Shown: piece by piece, positions 49,150 to 62,029 of the stretch | Numbering within the stretch: position 1 is the stretch's first letter | Layout: each line of letters opens with the position of its first letter | From: Spinacia oleracea | Lineage: Eukaryota > Streptophyta > Magnoliopsida > Caryophyllales > Amaranthaceae | Direction: 5' to 3' | Length of the DNA: 64,000 nucleotides | NCBI RefSeq assembly: GCF_020520425.1 | Contig: NC_079491.1 | Location: 6,373,143-6,437,142 of the forward strand | The notes under the pieces: model-generated | Seen by the model: the letters and a program-made list of their open reading frames with translations, nothing else | What the model was told of the DNA's origin: nothing | The model's database searches: none | Translations under genes and position numbers: made by a program

Positions 49150-51389
49150 CTCACGTTCAATCAATTCATGACAAGTCACAACTAAAATGCTCAAGTAAAA
49201 CAAATCAGGGAACAAATTACAAATATAGATAACAAATCCATCAATTTCAATCAGACAATGTAGATGAATAATTTTGTCCTAAATATGAGTAATTAATTTC
49301 AATGGACATTTATAAATCACAAACTCTCATTCTTCAATATAATCAGATCTGGATTGACCCACATCTTGAATTTTTTGGTTTATTTAAAATAATGTTCAAG
49401 ATCTGTTTCAGTCTTTTCTAATTGGGATTTGGTAGTACAATCTGATACATAATTACAAAAATCTATGGCTTTTAATATTAAAATTGCTTTTAAGGAAAAA
49501 AAAAACATAGCCATTTAATTAGATTGTTGTAATTAAAGTAATTTAAAAATGGGAGATGGATGGATCTGATACTGTTGCAGTTGGAAGTCTTCTGAGTTTC
49601 TGACCAACTTTTTAGTGGTAGCTTAGTGCTTGTTAATATTAAACTCTGCATTTGCTACCACTATTGCTAAAATCCCAATTTTTTTAAGAAAAATGTCACT
49701 TTTGCTGTCTCTTTAAATTGTTCTAACTTTTCTTAAAATAAACATTTTGATTTATTGAGGGTGGTTCTGAATATGTGGAAGGTGGGTGATTACATAGGAC
49801 TCCTGAAAGAAAAAAAAATGTTTCAAAAATTTGGTATTTTGTTATACTATTTTCAGTTTTTCACTATATACAAAAAGAGAAAATTCGTGGATGATTGTTG
49901 TTGTTTGATTTTGAGATATATTTTGAATCTTGCTTGTTTAATCTTCAATTTCATTATAAAATTGATAATTTGGTAAAGTTTTATTGTTAATAAAACTCGT
50001 GTACATCTTTAAAACAATGAATTAAGGACCTAATAAGAAAAAACATGCACATTTCCATTGTAGGCATTTGTAGCCCCGTCCCTGTAATTTATAATATTGT
50101 ACGTAGTATGTAATGCTACTACTATTATAGCATTGCTACTATTTTAGAAGGAAATCGCTTTACAAAATTGCTCATATAGTCATGTTCAGAGCACGTGAGT
50201 AGGAAAATGTTACAATCAAATTAGACAACAAAACAGGAAATGGGTTATCCCATCACATAGTGATTAACCTATTTTCAACCAAAATTTGGTATTTTTCATT
50301 TCAATTGAAGGAGTACACACAAATAACAAAGTACTATGCAAAGTACTATGAGAAAATAATAGGAGCTTAAATGAGTACACATAACAAGGATGACTCAGAT
50401 CCCTCATTGCTAAAACAGAGCATATGCCATGCAACTGACATTACTCTCTATTACCCTTTCTATTCATATGAATTCATCATCTTGTTCTACTTAAATTAAC
50501 AAAAATTGCATAATGTTAACCAGAAGAAGTACAAAGCAGAAAGCATTCAATTATCACGGCTGAATGTAAAAGCTGTTTGTACAAATAATATCCACATTTT
50601 CATTCAGAAAAGTTTTGTTTTGATGTGTTTATGTAATTATGTGAACCCATAACTAGTACGGAGACGGAGTACTTTCGTAACTCTGCAATATACGGTGGCG
50701 AATCCAGAAAGTATAGGTAGTGGAGTCACTACTAAAGTTAACGAAAAATTAACTAAAATTAGGTATTTTGTAAAAAAAAAATAATGAAAATTTAACTAAA
50801 GGTAGGTACTTTTTTTTGGCAAGTGGAGTCACGTGACTCCACTTAAACCCCCTGTATCTGCCAATGTGTAATAGTGGTCGTTTGGTTAAACATGAAAAGC
50901 AATACTCACATATGAAGTCTTTGCATTTTGGTATAGTAAAACAGGTCAAGATGTACGCGACCTTACTTCGTTCCACATAATCATCTCGAAAAAGGAGACA
51001 TTAAAGTTATGTGTTGGTAAACATAAAAATCAAACTGTTGCGATTAATCTGAAACGGACGGGAGTATTATTAAGAAATACTAAAACAAAGTATAAAGTGA
51101 AAGAAAACAAGACAGTACAGCTCACTCTGCTATCCCTTTCAATAATTTTTACAAAAAAAACACTGCAATCTCCCCTGCTTTCCCACCCCACACTCACAGC
51201 AACACAACACATAAACAAATGAAATAAAAAATAAAAAAGAGGCATCTAAAATTCCAATAATCCTAGCCTTAAAAACACATTATAATGGTCTTTAATTTAG
51301 TTGTTCTTGGATCCGGAGATTCTGGGTCTAATTCCATTTTATTAATCCCTTTGTATTTATAATCAAACATTTTACTTATTTTATCAAAA
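49150..51389. other. Intergenic and promoter region of the receptor kinase
   Basis: No other gene supported. TATTTATAATC at about 51355 is a possible TATA box for the receptor kinase, followed by a CT-rich leader (ACTCTCTCTACTTCC) near 51400. Confidence 0.4.
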
Positions 51390-51643
51390 AATTTCAAACT
51401 CTCTCTACTTCCTAAACAACTACTCCCTCTGCAAACAAACACAGGAAAACACGCAATAATAACAACTCCCTCTTACCTTAGTTTACCTCGATCTCCTTCC
51501 TTTTTGGTCTGTGTGTGTTGTTCTTTTTCATTGGACTTTGTAGCTTCTTCTAGGGAGAAGGACAGACAACAAGCTATATTCTTTTCACTATAGCTTGTTA
51601 ATAAAACTTCTTAACAATCAATCCTCTTTGTTTAACCTTTGTA

Positions 51644-54600
51644 ATGCCTGTTAAACACCATCCATACCACCACCACCACCACCAAAACTACCACCACAAC
51701 CACCACAACAGCCACCTTATAATCACTCTCATTGTATGGATGTCCATCGGAGCCACCCTCGCCGTAAACCCACAAGGCGAGGCGCTCCTTTCGTGGAAAC
51801 AAACCTTGAATGGATCAATCAAGGTATTGAAGAATTGGAACCAAAGTGATCAAACTCCATGTAAGTGGTATGGTATCACTTGTAACTTTAAAAATGAAGT
51901 TACAGAGTTGAACATAAGGTATGTTGATTTATATGGCAATGTCCCTTCAAATTTCACTTCATTATTCACCTTAACAAAACTTTCCCTTGTGGGCACAAAT
52001 CTTACGGGTACTATCCCTAAAGAGTTAGGGTCACTCCCACAGCTAAAGTCCTTAGATTTAAGTGACAATACCTTAAATGGTGAAATCCCAAGTGAGATAT
52101 GCAACTTACCCAACTTAGAACAACTCTACCTAAACACAAATCAACTCGAAGGGTCAATACCAATCGAGCTAGGGAATTTGACAAGATTATCTTGGTTAAT
52201 CATATATGATAATCAACTAAGTGGGACAATTCCAACCACAATAGGGAAACTCAAAAACTTAGCAGTAATAAGAGCAGGTGGAAACAAGAACATTGAAGGG
52301 TCATTACCATTAGAGATAGGAAATTGTACTAACCTGGTAATGCTTGGGTTAGCTGAAACTAGCCTCTCTGGTTCCCTTCCTTCAACCTTAGGCAACCTCA
52401 AGAAACTCGAGACGCTTGCTGTTTACACCGCCCTTATCTCCGGCGAAATCCCACCGGAGATTGGTGGTTGTACTAATCTCCAAAGCCTTTATCTGTATGA
52501 GAATTCGCTCTCGGGATCGATCCCAACTCAGTTGGGAAACCTCAAGAGTCTGCAAAACTTGCTCCTATGGCAGAACTCATTGGTGGGCACAATCCCTTCT
52601 GAGTTAGGGAAGTGTAGTGATCTTGTTATTGTTGATGTATCGCTTAACTCGTTGACAGGTAGCATTCCTTCATCATTTGGAAACCTGACAAATTTGCAAG
52701 AACTTCAGTTGAGTGTGAACCAGATTTCAGGGACTATTCCATCTAGTTTGGGATCATGTACAAGTCTCACACATATCGAGATTGATAACAATCAGATAAC
52801 TGGTGTGATCCCATCTGAGTTGGGACAGTTAACCAATCTCTCTCTCCTCTTTTTGTGGCAGAATAAGCTAGAAGGGAACATCCCACCAAGCTTGGGGTAC
52901 TGCAAGAATTTGGAAGCCATTGATTTGTCATCCAATAGCTTAAATGGGGTCATTCCTAAAGGGATTTTCCAGCTTCAGAAACTCAATAAGTTGCTGCTTT
53001 TGTCCAACAATTTGTCGGGTCCTATCCCTAAAGAGTTGGGACAGTGTACTTCATTGATAAGATTCAGGGCAAATAGTAATAAACTCACTGGGGCAATTCC
53101 TCGAACAGTTGGTGGGCTAGTCAATTTGAACTTTTTCGATGTTGGGGATAACCGGATTACTGGAGTTATACCGGAGGAAATATCCAGTTGCCGGAATCTC
53201 ACCTTCCTTGACCTGCATTCCAACTCCATTTCAGGGTCTTTGCCGGTGAGTTTGAGCACTCTTTTCTCTCTCCAATTTATTGATGTTTCTGATAATATGA
53301 TTGAAGGGCAGTTGAGCAGCAAGATTGGGTCGCTGAGTTCACTCACGAAACTCGTTCTGAGGAAGAATAGACTCAATGGATCTATTCCGAGTGAGATTGG
53401 GTCTTGTTCGAAGCTTCAAATGATTGATCTCAGTAGTAACCAGTTTTCCGGCGACATTCCGGCGACAGTTGGGAAGATTCCGGGGCTTGAAATATCTGTT
53501 AATCTTAGCTGGAACCAACTTTCCGGCGAAATCCCGTCGGAGTTCTCGGCTCTGACCAAGCTTGGGGTGTTAGACCTTTCTCACAACAAGTTGTCCGGTG
53601 ACTTGTATTCTCTTGAACCCCTTCAAAATCTTGTGATGCTAAACATTTCCAATAACGAGTTCTCGGGAAATGTGCCCGATACGCCGTTTTTCTCGAAGCT
53701 CCCGTCACCGATGCTAGCCGGAAATTCTGGTCTTTGTCTTGTCGACGGCGATCCACGTTGCGCCACCAAGAGAGGTGGTGCCGGTAGAAAGGTGAGGGTG
53801 GCTATGGCGGTGCTTCTCTCCGTGGGGTCCGTCCTCCTCGCGGTTGTTCTCTACATTATATTCGGCGGGGCCCGGGGTTTACGTAGGGATGACATGGAAT
53901 CCGCCGATGATGACGTGGAAATGTGCCCGCCTTGGGAGGTCACATTGTATCAGAAACTCGACCTCTCGATAACCGACGTGGCAAGGTGCATGACACCTGG
54001 CAATATCATCGGCCGAGGCCGGTCCGGTGTCGTCTACCGAGTAACCCTCCCGTCGAACTTGAGTGTCGCCGTCAAGAAGTTTCGGTCCTCAGATAAGACC
54101 TCGGCCGCGTTCTTCTCGTCCGAGATAGCCACCCTAGCAAGGATTCGACACCGGAACATTGTTAGGCTATTGGGATGGGCAGCTAATAGGAAGACTAAGC
54201 TTTTGTTTTACGATTACGTGATTAACGGGACCCTTGGTTCGTTGTTGCACGAGAGTGGCACAGGAACTGATGCGGTCGTGGAGTGGGAGACTCGGTTCAA
54301 GATAGCGTTGGGTGTCGCGGAGGGACTTGCTTATTTGCACCATGATTGTGTACCGGCGATTGTTCACCGAGATGTTAAGGCACATAACATATTGTTAGGT
54401 GATCGGTATGAAGCTTGTTTAGCTGATTTTGGTCTTGCTAGGCTTGTGGAAGATCAAAGTGGGTCATTGTCTGAAAGTCCACAACTTGCTGGATCATATG
54501 GGTACTTTGCTCCTGGTATGTTTCAAAATTCTTTAGATTTCTTACCTCTATTAATGGTGCATTCTGTTTAACAAACATCTTATTTAAATAAATTTTAGGT

Positions 54601-55986
54601 CTACTAAATTCATATTAGCTCAAATAAGTTCCAATAAAATCTAATAAGGTATAATTATTAATTTAAAAACAAAAAATAAGTACTTTATTAATTTATAGTT
54701 ATTAATAATGATTTCACGATTGCTATTACAAACATTTTAATTTCTAAAAGTTTAGAAATCATCTAATAACGTTAAATCATGTTTAATAAGGTCTAACAAA
54801 GTCCAACAAAATTTATACGGTCCTATAAGTTAAATGAGGTATAAGTTCAGATGATGTCTTATAAGGTTATAAGTTCACATAAGTAATACTCCGTATAAGG
54901 TATTATAAGGCTTTATTCTTGGTCTTGTCTGAATGTCTTATGTGAGTTTTTTTTTGTTTTTTTTTTTTTCCTGGTCTTGTATGGTTTGTTCTTGTCTGAT
55001 TATTTTAATCTGATCTAATAAACTATAAAATCTTATACATTTAGATAAATTCACGCTCTAAGGCTTCGTTTGGTAGGGCGTAAAACGTTTTCATGGCTTT
55101 TCATGGAAAACGATTTTCCCCTTTTCAATCATTTTAAGTTGTTTGGTTGGGTAAGGGATGGAAAACAATTTTTAATGACTCTCTCAAAGTTGGAAAAAAA
55201 AATTCAATTTAAAAGGGGAGAAACCACTTTTCCTTCTTTCCTCCTTAACTCTCTCTCCTTTCTTCCCCTCAAACTTTACCATATTCTCCCATTTTCTTTC
55301 AAGGTACCAAAACAAAGGAAAAGTAATTTGAAATTGTGTTTTCCTTTGAATTTTTTTTTCCATGGAGAATCATTTTACAATGAAAACGTTTTACATCAAA
55401 CCAAACGGAGCCTAGATGTCAAGTACTCATGAGTTATACCATTATTTACGTTTCCGTTTGTGAGTTTGCAGAGTACGCATGCCCTGTAAAGATCACGGAG
55501 AAGAGCGACGTGTTCAGTTACGGCGTAGTTTTACTCGAAATCATCACCGGAAAAAAACCCGTCGACCCGTCCTTCCCGGAAGAACAACAACATGTAATCC
55601 AATGGGTTAGAGCCCACTTAAAGAGTAAAAAAGACCCCGTTGAAGTCATTGACACAAAACTACAAGGCCATAGGGATACACAAGTTCAAGAGATGCTACA
55701 AGCGTTAGGAATTGCGTTACTATGTACTAGTAACCGTGCTGAAGATAGGCCTACGATGAAAGACGTTGCTGTATTATTGAAAGAGATTAGACATGAACCT
55801 ATAACGGGGAATGAGACATGTAAGGCAACTAGTAACATCTCAAAAAAGAAAGAGGATCAATCTAATTCGTCGTCGACATCGGTTGTAACGTCGTCGCAAT
55901 TGTTGTTTATGCAAGGATCGTCGAATAGTTCATCACTTGCTAATTACTCATCTTCGTCCCCAACTTACCTATCACATAATCAATAA
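51644..55986 (+). CDS. RGI3-like: LRR receptor-like serine/threonine kinase, class XI (At4g26540/RGI3 type)
   Basis: Two exons, 51644-54515 and 55472-55986, GT-AG, give 1128 residues. The protein has a signal peptide with an odd His-rich start (residues about 5-23), an N-cap (LLSWKQTLNGS...NQSDQTPCKWYGITC), about 25 leucine-rich repeats to about residue 690, and a transmembrane helix at about 716-741. The kinase has a GRGRSGVVY loop near 790, ATP-binding Lys 811, HRD 908-910, DFG 928-930 and the APE-type motif across the intron. An Arg before the catalytic Asp makes it an RD kinase. The stretch RNIVRLLGWAANRKTKLLFY and the C-lobe CTSNRAEDRPTMKDVA are typical of the Arabidopsis RGI group, receptors of root meristem growth factor peptides. 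That ligand is a family inference. The tail is Ser-rich. It is intact at plasma-membrane receptor length. Confidence 0.93.
55061..55413. mobile_element. MITE in the receptor kinase intron
   Basis: Ends AGGCTTCGTTTGGTAGGGCG and, inverted, AGGCTCCGTTTGGTTTGATG, each followed by TAAAACGTTTTCA. The 353-bp element lies wholly inside the intron 54516-55471. No clear duplication, so the superfamily is open. Confidence 0.7.
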
Positions 55987-56324
55987 TTTCGTGATTATGG
56001 ATGAGGGTTTTTTGGTTTTAGTTACGTTAATTAAGATTTGTATTAATAGATAGGTAGATAGATAGGATACTAGGGTGCTTGATAAGAAATTGTAAAGTGC
56101 TAGTTAGTGACATTAATTATGTAATGTATGATAGACATGAAGATGAGCAACTCAAGTGTACAGTGAATTTATATGATTAGTTTTTGGTGATATTATAAGG
56201 CTACGTTCTCTTTACCTGGTCGGTTTTTTAGCTTATGATCTACTATGATTTAAATTTTCCTAGTTTGGTCAATATTTATTTGAGTGTTTTTGTGTTTTTT
56301 TTTGTCTTGTCTGAATTTTTTTTC
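55987..56324 (+). other. 3' UTR and downstream flank of the receptor kinase
   Basis: AT-rich sequence after the stop codon. No clean AATAAA. No other gene. Confidence 0.4.
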
Positions 56325-56880
56325 TGCGGCCTTTCACACACAAGGTGTACAATAACTTATTGTGCACAAATATAATTTTTACCTATTTTTTTGCATAATT
56401 TACCTAGTTTTGTAACTTTTAATATGTTTTGATTAACTTTTGTATTATACAGAAAAAAGTTGATAAATAAATATTTTAAAGAGCTAAATGATTAATTTTA
56501 TACATTATTAACAATTTCAAAGAAATAATTCTTATTAAAATGAAAAAAAATCATCACTAAGGCCCTAATCTGCTCACCTTATTTTCACTTATTTCAGGAA
56601 AAATAAGTTCAGATAAGATAAGTTCAGTAAAAATAAGGGTTAACCAAATATAATTTATAACTAAAATAAGTTTTGATAAGTTCTAATAAGTTCAAATAAG
56701 TTCAGTTAAATCCAGATAAGTTCAGATAAGATAAGTTCAGGAAAAATAAGTGAAAATTAGGTGAATAGAACGCACCCTAAAAAGTAGATGATTTTTACAT
56801 ATATAAGGGTAATTTTAAAGCATTTTGAGCCGACTTTTACTCTGGTATACTACGCCACTTGTACATAAGAATTTATGTTT
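56325..56880. mobile_element. Palindrome-ended MITE family, copy 2 (interrupted)
   Basis: Begins ACACACAAGGTGTACAATAA and ends CACTTGTACATAAGAATTTATG, as in copy 1. An insertion at 56561-56777 splits it. Its removal restores the order ATCACTAAAAAGTAGAT seen in the intact copy at 44.6 kb. Confidence 0.7.
56561..56777. mobile_element. Nested 217-bp element with TAA duplication
   Basis: Starts GGCCCTAATCTGCTCACCTT and ends GAATAGAACGCACCC. Between them are repeats of ATAAGTTCAGATAAG. TAA flanks both sides (56558-56560, 56778-56780). Its ends relate it to the elements at 6495-6957 and 58478-58707. Confidence 0.75.
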
Positions 56881-58477
56881 TTTCTGATCTTCTCTGGTAT
56901 GATCTGAATGTTCTTATTAAATTAGGTAGGATTTTAAGAAAACTAAGTAATAAAAAAAGGTGAAGATAACAAAGCCTAAGTCTTTTGTTGATCACCGACT
57001 TATTGAGATAAATTCATCAATATGTTACTAGCATTCTCTTCCTGATGGTTCGGGTCAAAAATTCATCACGTAATTTCATATACAATTAGATTAAACCGAG
57101 TACGGGTTAGGTTTATGATATTTCAAATAATTCTACTAAATCATTTCATACTTTCATGAGCAAATTCTTCCGTACATTTGGGTGCATGCTCGAATCCTGC
57201 TTATTGAACCTTCTAAATAAGCAAAATTCTAACCCTAATATACGTATGTACACCCGAATGCATAATAAAACCTCCGGCTTTCATGACAACTCCTCATGAA
57301 CAAAAAACAAAAGATGATAATTGATTTCTTGTAACTTATAAGCTTAATAAGAATTATTGTAGCAAGCTCCAAATACCAATCCTCATATCTTCATGACTTT
57401 AATATAAAGGTGTGTATAATAGAACATTTCGTTGTTTAGTTGTCAAAGTCATGAGATGTCATTTCTTCAAAAGGTGGTTATGGGGGCCGGGGGAGAAGTG
57501 TCGGAAGTGTGTGTGTTTGTGCGTGTAATGTTTGGCCATGTTAATCTTGTCTCCCTATATGTTCTTCATTTCCAAGGGGTGGATAATGATATATATATAT
57601 ATATATATATATGGGGTTTTTAAGAGTTCAATTTAATGGTTACTTGTTTGACCACTTGCCCTTTTTTGCACTTCATAATTTGTTACTTTAGATAATATGA
57701 GTTAGTTCAAATAGGAAATTTTTAATGTAAGACCTGATTAATCTGGAACAACTCCCTTATCAGCTGATTCGATCACATATTTATTAATTAATCTCTCCCT
57801 AAAGATACGAAATTACAATTTTTAATCAGGATACAAGCCAAGCCAAGCCAGACTCTAGCTGTTATGTTATCATTTCATGAACCTATGAACTTGGTTAAGG
57901 TTATAAAGTTACAATTTTTAATTTGGATACAAGCCAAATTAGACTCTAGTTGTTATGTTATCAATTCTTAAACCTACGAATTTGGTTAAGGTGGAATATT
58001 TTTCTTACCGGCTGATCTAAACACTTATTAATGTCTCACTACAATTTTTAATCGATTGGTGACATTGTCAACTCAACTTTGCTCAAGCCATGTGCTATAG
58101 AAACATAAAAGATAGAATATGTCAACAAACTCAATATATATGTAATGGCCTAGTATAGATGCTAAATTGTAGGCACAAACATATGAGACGAGTCTTTTTA
58201 CACTTGTAGAAGATGGGGATTGGGGAAGCGTCTAAGTGCTACATTAGGTCAGAAACCATTATTTACATAACCATGCTTATATGTTTAAGTCTTTAATTTT
58301 GGGTACCCATGTGAATGAATCTACTTATGTCTGGCTTTTTAGGCAGAACTAGGTTGTTGAATGTTGATGATTCTGGTAGTACTACCATCAATTGTACGTG
58401 TGTGATAAGTTTAAAGTTTAGGAAGGGAAGGATTGAACTTTTGAAGTGTACGTACGTGTTGGAATTTATCATCAGTT
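56881..58477. other. No recognisable gene
   Basis: AT-rich DNA with a short TA run (57588-57612) and a diverged tandem pair at about 57827-57990 (ACAATTTTTAATYWGGATAC...TTGGTTAAGG). Confidence 0.5.
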
Positions 58478-58707
58478 ATTCACCTGATTTCCACTTATTT
58501 TTCCTGAACTTATCTTATCTGAACTTATCTGAACTTAACTGGACTTATCTGAACTTATTAGAACTTATTAGAACTTATTTTATTGGCCAACACTTATTTT
58601 TCCTGAACTTATCTTATCTGAACTTATCTGAACTTAACTGAACTTATCTGAACTTATCTGAATTTATTTTTCCTGAAATAAGTGAAAATAAGGTGAACAG
58701 AACAGAG
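58478..58707. mobile_element. (CTGAACTTAT)n element
   Basis: Starts TTATTCACCTGATTTCCACTT, contains about ten CTGAACTTAT-type units, and ends AATAAGTGAAAATAAGGTGA followed by ACAGAACA. The ends are inverted. Same family as 6495-6957 and 56561-56777. Confidence 0.7.
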
Positions 58708-58947
58708 TTGAACGTGATGTTTAAAACATTGAATTGATAAGGGGTTGTTCGATTGATCATAGGAAGCAAAATTTCTAAAAAGAAAAGGTCATTGTTATAC
58801 AGACTAACACTAAACAGTATAGGGGTATTTCATTTACGCGCATGATAAAGTCGGTTTATGTGTCAATTTGACTCTAATTAATGACTTTAATTACCAAGTT
58901 TCATTACTTGAACACCTCTATGCATCTTAATCTATAGTTGGACCTGC

Positions 58948-59232
58948 TCATCTTAAGCCCGGCCCGCTGTCCCGGTCCGAAAAATAGCGGGGTTTTGGTA
59001 GAAGTTTTAGGCCTTGCCCGATTATAAATATCTTTTGGACAGGTTAGCAATTTTAAACTGAAATTTAAGTTACAAAATTGGCCTGACCCGAAAATAGTCT
59101 AAAAAGTTCACTACTTTTGACCCAAAATAGCGAATTTTGGGCATGAAAAATGTCCCGAAGTTTAACCCTGCCCGACATAGAAGGATGATTTTTTGGTCGT
59201 GACTCGGCCCAACCTGCCTTTTTATCAGGTCT
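58948..59232. repeat. Dispersed 'GGCCCG' repeat, uninterrupted copy
   Basis: Shares CGGGGTTTTGG, ATAGCGAATTTTGGGCA, CCCGAAGTTTAACCCTGCCC and TTTTTATCAGGTCTA with 9753-10313, without the CACTA insertion. Non-coding. Confidence 0.55.
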
Positions 59233-60190
59233 ATCCACAATGTGTATAATTTGTTAAAAGTCTTAGAAACACAAAAATGATAGAAGTGTGTATTGTGTAA
59301 TTAATTATGCACCTCAATTTAACTAAAAGACATTAATTGAATACTATCCAAACCCAATCTGAATGAAACTCTGTATATAGCATGTGATCTGAGATACTTT
59401 TTGCATGTATCTTTCACCGTTGGTGTTGTCTAATAGTTATGCACAAGTGGAGAATGCATGAACAATTATACCTTGTCAAATGGCACTATTCATTTGGATC
59501 AACTCCATTATCACTACAAGTTCTCTGAAATTGAGAACACATGAGTAAGTAGTGTAGCTTTCGTTTTATGAGTTACCAAAATCATTGTCCCATTCTATGG
59601 GGCCCATTATAAAGACATCTAATCTTTTGGGCAACCACTAATTTTTTTCATTTCATTCACTATCAAATTTTTGGTGTATGAGAGAGTAGATTTGTGTATA
59701 GGTCGGGTCAGCACGCGGGTTATCCGAGCCCGATATGAAATTGTTCTAACGTTGTACGAGCTCATTATAAATCCGTTACGACATGAGAGGCACGCTGAAG
59801 TATATGAGTCGTGTATTGACGTCATTAGAAATTTGGTATGAGTTCGACGAGTAGGTTCACTATATTTTTATAAAGCGATTGACAAAAAAATCTTAAAATT
59901 AGTAATAGAACCCACTAGTACGACACGAAATGTGATAAGAGCCATGCATGGGCTTCATTTATGAAAGAGAAGCACGAGTTTGACATGAAAGACTTTCCCT
60001 TAGCCCGTATTAGGCATGACCAGCTAGCTAGGGCATGCATATGAGGCAGGCGGGCTCCTACATGTGGGTCTCCATGACCCGAGACATGTCCAGATCTAAG
60101 AGAGAGCCAATCAAAATTCACAAAGGATAATCCGATTCCATTCTCTATTTTTTTTTTTGGTGTAATTTTTTCTAGATGGATATTATATAT
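59233..60190. other. No recognisable gene
   Basis: Intergenic sequence with short unsupported frames. Confidence 0.5.
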
Positions 60191-60439
60191 TTCTTCCTTT
60201 TCATAAAAATTGCAACACTTTTAGTTTTGCCACTGTTTATATACTAATTTTGACCATGTATTTTTACTACTTTACAAAAAGTGAATGTTATAAGTAAAAT
60301 GTAGGTGGATAGGTTTCATTGTATATTTTCATAATATCAAATTGTAAAAAAGAATAATAATTAGATATATTTACGGTCAAAGTTGCGTATTGACAAACAT
60401 GCTAACCAAAATGTTACCATTTTTTTGAAACAGAGGAAA
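60191..60439. mobile_element. Degenerate Stowaway-like MITE
   Basis: TTCTTCCTTTTCATAAAAAT at the left matches, in inverse, ATTTTTTTGAAACAGAGGAAA at the right with several mismatches, with TA-type flanks. An old copy. Confidence 0.5.
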
Positions 60440-60579
60440 TACGACTCTTACAATATTTTTGGCCAGTTTAACTTTTTTTTTTTTTTGAAATAGTGCGCCG
60501 TAGTTATATTCAGATCAAATCATTTTCATCTTAGAGTAGTACTCCGCAATAATTTCAATTAATGACTAAAAATATATGG

Positions 60580-61849
60580 GTCCTCATCCGCTAAAAACGC
60601 CCGCGTATTTTGAATGAAAATACGAAATTACCCTTAAAATTCCCTCTTTTCCTTCCCTTCACCTTAACTGACCCAAACACCCATAACCCTCCTCTACCTA
60701 TCAGCCGCCCATAACCCTCCCCCCTTGGCACTGCAACCACCTCCGCGCTGCACCACTTCCGCGCTGCACCACCTCCGCGTTGCACCACCTCCACCGCTTG
60801 CGTCGCTGCTTTCGTCCCACCTCCGTCGCTGCTTCCATCCCACCTCCACTGCTTGCGTCGCTGCTTCAAAGACAGGAGAGGAACGACGAAGAGGAAGATG
60901 CCGACGAAGAGGGAGCCATCGCCTGCATCGCTGCTACTGCCCATCCACCGCTTGCGTCGCTGCTTCCGTCTCAGCCACTGCGGCGTCGCTGCTTCAACCG
61001 GTAAGTTTTTAATTTTTTTTTATTATTTTCTGAAAAACACGGTGCCGCCCAGATTTGGCGGCCGTGTCCATGGTTGACCCGCCCAGATTTGGCGGCGGCG
61101 ACCATGGCCCAGCCACAGATCTTGCGCGGCTGAGCCATGGTCGCCGCCGCTAATTTTGGCCGGCTTAACCATGGACACAACCACCAAATCTGGGCGGCAC
61201 TGTGTAATTTTTTTTTAAAAATTTTTTTTTTTTTAACGCCCGTTCCTTCTGAATTTCAGAAATTTAATAATAAAAAAAATTATTTTAACAATTATTTATT
61301 TTAAAAATTTATTTTGAACAATTAATTATATTTCGTAATTTAATTTTAGCAAATAATTTTTTTTAATATTCAGATTTTTACAAAGAAAAAATTTAACAAA
61401 TTTATTTAATTCTCAAAATAATTTCAAAATTTATAAAATTTAACAATAATGAATTTTAATTTTTAAGATATATATATATATATATTTTTTATAACTGCTA
61501 AACCCAGAAAAAAAAAAGTCGAATCTCCGGCGACGATGGTGCTCAAATGGCCGACGACCACGACGATGGAGGAGCGTCGTCGACCTTGGGGAATGGGACT
61601 GGTAATGCTTGTGTAGGAAGTGCAGAAATTAAGGAGGAGAGGAGGTGCGCGAGGAAGACGATGGTGGTGCAAAGGTGGGGAAGAGGATGGTGGTGGTGTC
61701 GGGAAGGGGGTGGTGGTGAGTTCAGCCAGCTGCGTGGTGGTAGTGGTCACGGGGAGGGGTGTGGTGAAGGGGAGGGTGGTGGGTAGTTTTTATAAGGGCA
61801 CAATTGTCCTTTTAAGTCAAATACGCGGGCGTTTTTAACGGATTAGGAC
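60580..61849. mobile_element. 1.27-kb TIR element with GC-rich contents
   Basis: Ends GTCCTCATCCGCTAAAAACG and, inverted, GTCCTAATCCGTTAAAAACG, both followed by CCCGCGTATTTTG-like sequence, make a TIR of about 30 bp. The interior has a GC-rich, codon-like block (60725-61012) of CCACCTCCGC and TTGCGTCGCTGCTTC repeats, a 159-bp hairpin (61042-61200) and a G-rich block (61620-61785). The GC content contrasts with the AT-rich flanks and suggests captured or amplified host sequence, as in Pack-type elements. The frames within it have no domain and I do not call them genes. Confidence 0.65.
61042..61200. repeat. Long inverted repeat (hairpin) in the TIR element
   Basis: GTGCCGCCCAGATTTGG starts the left arm and its complement CCAAATCTGGGCGGCAC ends the right arm. 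The inner words GTGTCCATGGTT and GGCGGCGACCATGG also pair. Arms are about 70-75 nt with a short loop. Confidence 0.85.
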
Positions 61850-62029
61850 GTCGAATAGCGATACACTATATTTTTTGAGTGGTATAATGTTTATATTCGT
61901 TGATAATCAATTCAAGAAGACTTGACCCGATATAATAAGATGACAATTTTGAGCTGTGACCCATTAGTCTTCCTAATTACCTTAATTAACATACTCAATT
62001 AAAGATAGGGAAGGGCAACACAAATTCTT

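Noticed and set aside
60725..61012. Pro/Ser/Ala-rich protein in the GC-rich block
   Set aside because: Repetitive wording in three frames and inside a TIR element. Not a credible gene without transcript support.
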